A stretch of 9,294 bases of DNA from Candidatus Krumholzibacteriia bacterium (GTDB lineage Bacteria > Krumholzibacteriota > Krumholzibacteriia > LZORAL124-64-63). Shown in pieces: positions 1 to 6,380 of the stretch. Under the pieces are notes generated by a model. It was not told where the DNA came from. It worked only from the letters and a program-made list of their open reading frames with translations, and did no database searches. Location of the stretch: the NCBI GenBank assembly GCA_028718575.1, contig JAQULN010000084.1, positions 1 to 9,294 of the forward strand, given 5' to 3'. Every line of letters starts with the position of its first letter. Positions within the stretch are counted from its first letter, which is position 1. Made by a program: the position numbers and the translations under genes.

Positions 1-1013
1 TTGGTGGTCTCGGCCGGGACATAGCGCGCGAGACCCCAGGCGACGGGTTGGCCGTATCCGAAGGCGCTGGTCCAGCCGCCCTCGTCCCACGCCATGACCG
101 CCAGTTCGGGATAGACGGGCATGATCTCGGTGATGGCGCTGGTCCACTTGCCGATGCCGGCGGCGCCGTAGGCCAGGTAGAAATAGCCCTCGGTCGCGCC
201 GTAACCGCAGGTGTCGCCCCAGGCTTGGCCCCAACTGTTCTTGATGATCCAGCAGCCCTGACCGCCGCCGGTGTGCGGGTGGTCGTCGTCCCAGCCGACT
301 AGCATGACGGCGTGGTTGGGTTGTTCGCCGCCTGCGTAGTAGAGACCGTCGCCGCCGTTCCAGGCGTTGAACTCGCTCTGCCAGGCCGGGTTGCCGCTGT
401 CGCCGGCATAGACGGTGCTCGACAGCGGACCGTGATCGACAAGGGCCTGTTTCAGGTCGGCCGTCGCCGGCAGCGTATCGCCGGCCAGCCAGATCCAATC
501 GCGGACGGCGTATTGCGGCGCGCAGGTCGTATTGCAGTCGACGTCCGCCGCCACGTACGGATCGCACGCTTCCAGGACCGCGCCCTGCAGGGTCAAAAGG
601 TTCACGACGATCTGGGCGTTGCCGCCGGCGCAGCTGCGGGCCTCGAAATGGCACTCCTTGAGGTGGTTTTCCGACAGGTCAACGAGCGTGTCGTAATCGC
701 GCAGCACACGGGATTCCAGATCGCCGGCCGCGGCGAACGCGTAACAAGAACCGCATGCGCCTTGGTTCTTGACCGGCGAGAGCATGCCTTGCTCCCGCCA
801 GTCGAACCGCGCCGGCAGATCGCGGAGTATCGCCGCGGATATCGGCGGCGGCGCGACATGGGAGAGGTCCTGCTGAGGCGGCACGAAGCCGGGGCCGGAC
901 GGTGTTCGCTCGACGCTCGGCGCAGCCTGGGGCAGCGGTTGCGCCGGCGCAAGATCGGCGCCGGCGGCGAGCAGATAGCAAAAGGCGAGACAAGAGACGA
1001 CGCAGCGGCGCAT
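1..1013 (-). CDS. Secreted papain-like (C1A) cysteine peptidase, 3' end beyond the window
   Basis: Predicted exported cysteine endopeptidase of the papain family. Reading from the ATG at 1013, the first 337 codons are in the window and the frame runs off the left edge with no stop. Residues 1-24 look like a signal peptide: MRR, a hydrophobic core, then an APA cleavage-type site. A Pro-rich stretch of about 40 residues follows, then the mature domain opens at RFDW (69-72). The catalytic set is complete: oxyanion Gln84, Cys90 in the motif QGACGSCYAF, His234 in NHAVMLVGW and Asn259 in KNSWG. The CAGGN loop (128-132) and many Cys residues suggest disulfides, so it acts in the envelope or outside the cell. 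The pro-region is too short for the classical inhibitory ERFNIN prodomain. Tyr91 replaces the Trp usual after the active Cys. The start is supported by GGGAGG 5 nt upstream (1019-1024). It lies 134 bp downstream of the second prkA on the same strand; co-transcription is possible but not shown. The substrate is unknown. Family assignment is secure. Confidence 0.93.
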   Translation of the reverse strand, partial: MRRCVVSCLAFCYLLAAGADLAPAQPLPQAAPSVERTPSGPGFVPPQQDLSHVAPPPISAAILRDLPARFDWREQGMLSPVKNQGACGSCYAFAAAGDLESRVLRDYDTLVDLSENHLKECHFEARSCAGGNAQIVVNLLTLQGAVLEACDPYVAADVDCNTTCAPQYAVRDWIWLAGDTLPATADLKQALVDHGPLSSTVYAGDSGNPAWQSEFNAWNGGDGLYYAGGEQPNHAVMLVGWDDDHPHTGGGQGCWIIKNSWGQAWGDTCGYGATEGYFYLAYGAAGIGKWTSAITEIMPVYPELAVMAWDEGGWTSAFGYGQPVAWGLARYVPAETT

Positions 1014-1147
1014 GACAGCCTCCCGGGCGGCGGGGTCGGATACAACCACGGTGCTGATCGGCGGCCGGCGGGAGGTCTTGACTACTTTCCCGGGTCATTC
1101 ACGATTGCTCCGGGATCGCTCGGGCGTAACGGCCGGGACCGCCCGCG

Positions 1148-3430
1148 TCAACCGGCGAATTCCTCCGCCAGGTTGTGGTCGATCACGTAGAGGCAGACCT
1201 CCCGTGCGCTCTGTTCGTTGTAACCGAAGCGGTCGCAGAGGTTGGTGATCAGAAAACGCACGTCCGTCCGGATCTTCGAGTCATAGGTCTTGAAATCGTC
1301 GCTGCCGAGGTCCTTCAGGGCGCGGCGGAAATTGATATTCTTCAGGAAAGGCTCCAGCACCTTTTCTTTCAAATGAAAAACGTAGCGTTCGCGCAAGGCG
1401 GCGTAGAGTTCCGTGTCGGTGATGTCCTTGCCGTCCAGCATGATCTCCTGCGTCAGGGTGCGCGAGGTATAGACGCGTTGCGTTTCCGCGCGGAACTCGC
1501 GGCGGCGCTCGTCGCTGATTTCCTGACCCAGCAGCCGATCCTCGATGCCGTCCAGGAAGGCCTCGGTGATCTCGAGCTTGTCGCCGGTGTAGGTGCAGCG
1601 GGCGCTGGTGCCCAACTCGAAATTCAGGGCGAAGAGGTAGTTCTGCAAGTCGCGGGCGATCTGCTGCTCGTTGTAATAGAACAGCGATTCCTTGACCTCT
1701 TGCAGGGTCTGGTAGTTGTACATATTCCGCAGGGCGTCGAGAAATCCTTTCGGCACCTTCTCGGAGAGTTCCGGCCGCACCTTGGTGAAGAAGTTGACGA
1801 GCGAATCCATGGTGATCAACTGGCCTTCGCGGACATGGGCGCCGTAGAGGTCCTGGAAGATATCGATCGCGTCGCGGCCGCTGAAACCGGAGCTGCCTTC
1901 GTTCTCGGCCTCGGCGATGATCTGGCGGCGGCGCTTGGCCGTCAGGCGCTTGCGGTCTTCCTCATCGAGCCAGTCGGGAATCACGCCGGTATACATGGCC
2001 ATCTTCAACAGATGCAGATTCTCGTCGCAGTAGAGCATGTACTTGCGCGGGTCGCCGATCCAATCGCGCAGCGCGGGCGAGTTTTCGTTGAGGCGGCTGG
2101 AGATGATCACGCGCGCGAAGTTCTCCAGGACGCGCGGCAGGAAGTTCTCGTGGATATGGCGGCCGAACGTATTCGCGTAGATCGCGACCTCGGTCGGCGA
2201 TTCAAGAACATAGTTGATGTGAATGAACTCGATGCGGTCTTTCAACGACTGGAAGCCGCCGATGTTCTGTTCGTCCTCGGGGTTCATCACGCCCAGAAAC
2301 AGGGACTGCACGCTCTCCTCGATCTCCTCGACCTTGTGCACGCCCTCGCTGATGATGTTGTGCAGCTCGAACAGGCGATCCTTGTTGTGGCCCTTGAGGT
2401 CCATCAGGGCGTAGATGCCGTTGTTGGTGCGCGCGTAGCGGGAGTAGATATAGCGAACCCGGCTGCCGGCCGGCAGCAGCTCATCGAGGCGCCGCTGCAG
2501 CTCCAGGTTGGTCTGCGCCGGTTGGCGGCTGCGCAGATCGCCGGGGTTGTAGACGCTGATGCCTTCGCCCAGCCGGCGATTCACCTGGTAGGGGCGGGCG
2601 AAGATCATGCTGAAGACGGCATCGGGATCGTCCAGCTTGCGCAGGAGGGCGCGGTAGAGCGAGCTGCAAATGGTGCAGGGTTCGGCGCTGAAGACCCAGT
2701 CGTACTGCTTGCCGGTGGACAGATTCCACTTGAACTCGTCGCTCGCGAAGAGCGCGTCCAGGATCGCCGCCCGCTGGTCGCGCGGGATCATCACGATGGG
2801 GTTGTCATGGCTGGGGCAGGGGACCTCGATGTAGCTCGCGCCGGGCGCGCTGCGCTGCCCGGCGCCGAGGTCCTGCAGCAGTTTCGCCGTGCGTTTCTCG
2901 CCGAGGAGGCGGGCGAGCTGTTCCGAGGCGGTGTGGCCGCCGTCGTCGCCGAGACGCGCGCGGTCGAGGCGCCAGACGGTTTCGTAGCGGATGCCGTCCG
3001 GGCTGTTGGCGTATTCCTGGAACCGCTGCAGGAGGTTGTTCAGGAAGATCGATTTTCCGCTGCCCGGCGGGCCGTTGAACAGGTAGATCTTGTTCTGCTG
3101 GGCGCCGCCGCGGAAGCTCTCGATCACGTTCATCAGGCGGTTGGCGAAGATGCGGTCGGCGAAGAACGGTTGGTCGGTATCCTCGACCAGCAGCGAGCTG
3201 AAGTCGTACGCGATGAAATTGATCGATTCGGGGTCGTCCGGGTACTCGTCGTGGCCGTGTCCGACATGGGCGCGCACCATGTCGTGGAACACCTGGTGGA
3301 CGTTGCGGATCAGGCGATCCGGCCGCCAGCGCAGCTGGGCCAGGAAGTCCTCAAAGCTCAGCGTGCGGCCCGTTTCGAGTCCCCGCTGGCTCGCGGCCAG
3401 ATCCTGCAACGCCTTGCGAATGGGGTCCAT
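1148..3430 (-). CDS. prkA: PrkA-family serine protein kinase/AAA+ ATPase, paralog 2 (760 aa)
   Basis: Cytoplasmic PrkA-type protein: an N-terminal AAA+ ATPase with a C-terminal PrkA domain. The family is annotated as Ser kinases, but its biochemistry is debated. Visible order: N-terminal helix pattern SFEDFL...RLIRNVHQVF (25-48) as in E. coli YeaG; Walker A GPPGSGKS (120-127); an insert with CPSH (205-208) and CTIC (252-255), a possible split metal site; Walker-B-like GIYALMDLK (338-346), aligning with YeaG GIMEFVEMFK; sensor-like NPED (383-386); DRIEF...SPTEVAIYANTF (398-422), matching the YeaG DRVYI...SEEIKIYEKLL segment; and the C-terminal GYNEQSAREVCLYV (736-749), the YeaG GYTRKQ...LCEWYL equivalent. 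It is longer than YeaG (about 640 aa), mostly in the region after Walker A. The frame stays open upstream into spoVR, but the ATG 2 nt after the spoVR stop is chosen because family similarity begins there. The Shine-Dalgarno match is weak (GGGAG, 11 nt away), so translational coupling is likely. It is the last gene of the tight four-gene run. Confidence 0.9.
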   Translation of the reverse strand: MDPIRKALQDLAASQRGLETGRTLSFEDFLAQLRWRPDRLIRNVHQVFHDMVRAHVGHGHDEYPDDPESINFIAYDFSSLLVEDTDQPFFADRIFANRLMNVIESFRGGAQQNKIYLFNGPPGSGKSIFLNNLLQRFQEYANSPDGIRYETVWRLDRARLGDDGGHTASEQLARLLGEKRTAKLLQDLGAGQRSAPGASYIEVPCPSHDNPIVMIPRDQRAAILDALFASDEFKWNLSTGKQYDWVFSAEPCTICSSLYRALLRKLDDPDAVFSMIFARPYQVNRRLGEGISVYNPGDLRSRQPAQTNLELQRRLDELLPAGSRVRYIYSRYARTNNGIYALMDLKGHNKDRLFELHNIISEGVHKVEEIEESVQSLFLGVMNPEDEQNIGGFQSLKDRIEFIHINYVLESPTEVAIYANTFGRHIHENFLPRVLENFARVIISSRLNENSPALRDWIGDPRKYMLYCDENLHLLKMAMYTGVIPDWLDEEDRKRLTAKRRRQIIAEAENEGSSGFSGRDAIDIFQDLYGAHVREGQLITMDSLVNFFTKVRPELSEKVPKGFLDALRNMYNYQTLQEVKESLFYYNEQQIARDLQNYLFALNFELGTSARCTYTGDKLEITEAFLDGIEDRLLGQEISDERRREFRAETQRVYTSRTLTQEIMLDGKDITDTELYAALRERYVFHLKEKVLEPFLKNINFRRALKDLGSDDFKTYDSKIRTDVRFLITNLCDRFGYNEQSAREVCLYVIDHNLAEEFAG

Positions 3431-3432
3431 GC

Positions 3433-5067
3433 CTAGATCAGCTCCCGGCTGAGCTTGCGCTCGTGCATGGTGTAGCGGACGCGTTCCCAGTCGGGCGGCG
3501 CCGCCCCGTCGTCGTCGTCGGGGCGGCCGTTGACCGCACCCGCCCGCTCGGCCGCCTTCACTTCGCTCGTCTCGAGCACGACCTTGCCGCCCCAGAGAAA
3601 CTCGCAACCCAGCAGCGCCCCGTGGAGGTAATCGCGCACCAGCGGCTTGGCTTCGTGGTGGTGGACGAGGTACAGCGTCTCGGGTCGCGTGCGCTCCAGG
3701 TCGACCGTGATGTGGGGCGGATGGTAGAGCTGGTCCAGCACCATCTGCTTGTACTGGCCGGCATCGCGGCTCTTGACGTACCACTGCCACACCAGGCGCG
3801 GCTGATCGAGCCGGCGGCCGGCCACGAACAGGCGGTGCCGGTCGACGAAGTCCTGCTCGAGGAAATTCCGGACGAAGAGATGGTCGTTCAGATTCTCGCG
3901 AACGGCGAAGATGTAGTCGCGGCCGCGGCCGGTCTGGCGGTCGAACCGCCGGCGGTCCTCCGCGTCGAGCAGAGCCAGGAACTCACGGCTGTAGCGGCCC
4001 TGGTCGGCCGCCTCCTCGATGAAGGCGAAGAGGCGCATGCCGAGCGCATAGGGATTCAGACCGACGCGGGGCATGGCGGTGACGGCGGCGTTGACGCGCG
4101 CGAAGTCGACCTCGTGGCCGGCGATGCGATCGTCCTGCCGGAACAGTTTCTCGTGCCAGTAGCTGGACCAGCCCTCGTTCATGATCTTGGTGCGGATCTG
4201 CGGCTGGAAATAGAGCGAGGTCTGGCGCACGATCTGCACCACCTGCTGCATCCACTTGTTTTCTTCCCGGTCCAGAAAAGGACTGTGCTCGAGGATGTAG
4301 CGCAGGACGTCCCGGCGCTGGACAGGCTTACGGTGAAGCGCCTTGTCGTACAGGGCGGCGAACTCGGGATGGCGGCGCTGCACGTCGCGGAAGAAGACAT
4401 CTTCGGCGGTCTGCCCGTGGTCGCGCACGCATTGATTGTAGCGTTCGATCTCCTGGACGTAATCCGCGACCGTGGCCGGGCGCGCGCCCTGCAGGAACAC
4501 GTCGAAGTACCAGTCGAGGCGCCCCGACCAGCCGTCCTGCGGCGCCCGGTGCAGGTCCGAGACCAGGCCGTGGAAATCGACGAGGTTGTCCAGGCCGCGG
4601 CTGAATTCGATGACATAGTCGACCCAGCGCCCGTGCTCGGAGCGCAGGCGCGCGATGGCGCGCTTGGCGGCCAGGGCCTGGCCGGTGAAGTCATCGTCCC
4701 AGGTATGGCGGAAGAAGAGGTTGTTCTGGAAGAAATCGATGTGGCCGAGCACGTGATAGAAGATCATCACGTTGAGCCAGTCGGGGTTGTTGTCGTTGTA
4801 GTAGCTGATCGCCGGGCGCGTGTTGATCACCGTCTCGTAGGGGTTGCTGGGGTAGAGTTCGTAGCGCCCGCGACCCTTGAGCACTTCGAGATCGTGGACC
4901 CAGTAGTCGTACATCGTGGGGATCATGACCTTGGGCGCGAGTTCGAGCAGGTCGCGGTTGGTGACCACGTACTCGAGCGTCTCGTCGTCGAAGCGCAGAC
5001 CGGCCTGGCGGGCGCGCTCCTTGCAGCCCTCCATGATGGCCTTGGCATGCTGGTCGATCAGCTGCAT
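3433..5067 (-). CDS. spoVR: SpoVR/YcgB family protein (544 aa)
   Basis: Homolog of B. subtilis SpoVR (spore cortex formation) and E. coli YcgB. The molecular function of the family is unknown, and non-spore-formers carry it next to prkA and yeaH genes. Recognised from GRYELYPSNPYETVINTRP (67-85), from YHVLGHIDFFQNNLFF (104-119), which matches the conserved AH..YGH..FFKNN block with His105 and His109, and from LYFQPQIRTKIMNEGWSSYW (285-304), which matches the SpoVR PQ...T..MNEGWA.FWH block with His305. LNPYALGMRLF (337-347) corresponds to the conserved NPYtlG segment. The spaced conserved His and Glu residues suggest a metal-dependent active site (inference). A His triplet (469-471) and a disordered acidic tail with four Asp (517-520) lie near the C-terminus. 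The protein is slightly longer than YcgB (about 510 aa). The start is supported by AAGGAG 5 nt upstream (5073-5078). The stop is 2 nt before the second prkA. Confidence 0.93.
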   Translation of the reverse strand: MQLIDQHAKAIMEGCKERARQAGLRFDDETLEYVVTNRDLLELAPKVMIPTMYDYWVHDLEVLKGRGRYELYPSNPYETVINTRPAISYYNDNNPDWLNVMIFYHVLGHIDFFQNNLFFRHTWDDDFTGQALAAKRAIARLRSEHGRWVDYVIEFSRGLDNLVDFHGLVSDLHRAPQDGWSGRLDWYFDVFLQGARPATVADYVQEIERYNQCVRDHGQTAEDVFFRDVQRRHPEFAALYDKALHRKPVQRRDVLRYILEHSPFLDREENKWMQQVVQIVRQTSLYFQPQIRTKIMNEGWSSYWHEKLFRQDDRIAGHEVDFARVNAAVTAMPRVGLNPYALGMRLFAFIEEAADQGRYSREFLALLDAEDRRRFDRQTGRGRDYIFAVRENLNDHLFVRNFLEQDFVDRHRLFVAGRRLDQPRLVWQWYVKSRDAGQYKQMVLDQLYHPPHITVDLERTRPETLYLVHHHEAKPLVRDYLHGALLGCEFLWGGKVVLETSEVKAAERAGAVNGRPDDDDGAAPPDWERVRYTMHERKLSRELI

Positions 5068-5089
5068 GCGCGCTCCTTCGGACCCGGCG

Positions 5090-6379
5090 TCACGGGCTGA
5101 TGAGCTGGCGGATGCCCTCGATCACCCGCGGCTCATCGGCGTCCGCCGGCAATACGTCGAGGCGGAGCCGGTCCCGCCGTTGCGTCAAGAGTTGTGAGGC
5201 CTGCAGGTACTTCTGCACCTCGCTGTCGCGCGCCGGGCCGTAGCCGTTGTCGACGATCGTGATGCCCAGACGCGCCGCGTAGCGCAGCACGGCCTCGATC
5301 TCCGGGAGGCATTCCTTGCCGCCGGTGTCCCAGTCGTCGCCGTCGGTGCCGTAGAACACGTAGATGTTGTAGTCCTGCACCAGATTCTCGCGGGCGACGA
5401 TCTCGTTCACGAGGGCGAACGCCGACGCGACTTTCGTGCCGCCCGCCACCCGGCTGTTGTAGTAGGTGTAGAAGTCGTCGACTTCCTTCGCCTCGGTGTC
5501 GTGCAGGATGAAGCGGGTCTCGATCTGGCCGGCGTACTGATAGAGGATCCAGCTGTAGATCAGGACATGCTGGCTGACCACCTGTTCGGTCGGCCGGCCG
5601 CTCATCGAGCCGGAGTAATCGCGCAGGAAGAAGACGACCGCCTGCGACTCGAAATCCCGTTCACGCGACAGGACACGGTAGACCTTGTCGCGCGGCGCGA
5701 TCAACAGATCGGCCGGGTCGGGCACGTGGCCCGCGGCGATGCGCTCGAGGCCGATGTTGGTCTCGACGAGTTGGCGCAGCGTGGCCTTCTTGTCGAGCAA
5801 CTGCCCGAAGCCGCGGTGCCGGTCGGTGAGGTCGTAGACGTAGCGCGTGAGCGATCGCTTCTTGCCCTTGTCTTCGAGGTTGGGCAGCCGAAACTGCTCG
5901 GTCAGGATGCGGCCCAGGTCGTAGGCGTTGCTCTCCAGCTCGTGCGCGGCCCCTTCGCCCTGGCCGGGACCCTGGCCGTCGCCCTCGTCGGGATCCGGCC
6001 GCACCGGCTGCTCGCCGATGACCTCGCCTTCCTCGCCTTCGCCGCTGCCGCCGGCCGGTCCCGGCTGATCCGCGCGTTCGGCGAACGAGTTGTCGTGGAC
6101 GAGCTTCTCCTCGACGGTGGTCGGCACCACCACCACCTTGTGCTTGCCACCGCGGCCCGGTTTGACCAGCCGCCCGATGCGGATCTTGCGCGGGAACCCG
6201 TCTTCTTCGCGGCGCGCGTCGCGCTGCATGAGGTCGTCGAGAGTGCCGAGCCGAGCGGCCAGAGGCAAGGCGAGCGCGGTCAAGGCCTGCAGCCACGGCA
6301 GATCCCCGTAGGCGTAGGGATCGTTGCAGACCGGACCCGGCAGGCCGGGCCGGCGGTCGGGGGGCGGCGGCCGGCGCAT
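5090..6379 (-). CDS. yeaH: YeaH/YhbH family (DUF444) von Willebrand factor A protein (429 aa)
   Basis: DUF444 protein, the usual partner of PrkA (E. coli YeaH, B. subtilis YhbH). The C-terminal half is a vWA fold: SQAVVFFLRDYSGSM (245-259) holds the MIDAS motif D254-x-S256-x-S258, LHDTEAKEVDD (292-302) matches YeaH RHHTQAKEVDE, GGTKVASA (313-320) supplies the MIDAS Thr315, and GTDGDDW (344-350) matches ASDGDNW. An intact MIDAS implies divalent-metal-dependent protein binding, plausibly to PrkA or SpoVR (inference). Residues 104-146 are a low-complexity Gly/Glu/Pro/Asp/Gln linker, also typical of the family. The N-terminus (1-50: Pro/Arg-rich, then DLPWLQALTALALPLAARL) does not resemble the Arg-rich start of E. 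coli YeaH and looks lineage-specific. The ATG sits 1 nt after the prkA paralog 1 stop (TGA-C-ATG); AGGAGG (6392-6397) is 12 nt upstream, rather far, so reinitiation is likely. 22 nt separate its stop from spoVR. Confidence 0.93.
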   Translation of the reverse strand: MRRPPPPDRRPGLPGPVCNDPYAYGDLPWLQALTALALPLAARLGTLDDLMQRDARREEDGFPRKIRIGRLVKPGRGGKHKVVVVPTTVEEKLVHDNSFAERADQPGPAGGSGEGEEGEVIGEQPVRPDPDEGDGQGPGQGEGAAHELESNAYDLGRILTEQFRLPNLEDKGKKRSLTRYVYDLTDRHRGFGQLLDKKATLRQLVETNIGLERIAAGHVPDPADLLIAPRDKVYRVLSRERDFESQAVVFFLRDYSGSMSGRPTEQVVSQHVLIYSWILYQYAGQIETRFILHDTEAKEVDDFYTYYNSRVAGGTKVASAFALVNEIVARENLVQDYNIYVFYGTDGDDWDTGGKECLPEIEAVLRYAARLGITIVDNGYGPARDSEVQKYLQASQLLTQRRDRLRLDVLPADADEPRVIEGIRQLISP

Positions 6380-6380
6380 G

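Noticed and set aside
1014..1147. Terminator or separate promoter between the second prkA and the peptidase gene
   Set aside because: Only short 4-5 bp inverted matches (for example CGGGA/TCCCG) without a T-run, and no recognisable -35/-10 pair on the minus strand.
3495..3515. GTC trinucleotide run as a possible repeat element
   Set aside because: It simply encodes the four-Asp stretch in the acidic SpoVR tail; too short to be a meaningful satellite.
3431..3790. Upstream in-frame extension of the second prkA (to 880 aa)
   Set aside because: The extension overlaps spoVR, is Arg/Pro/Gly-rich and has no PrkA similarity; an ATG 2 nt after the spoVR stop fits better.
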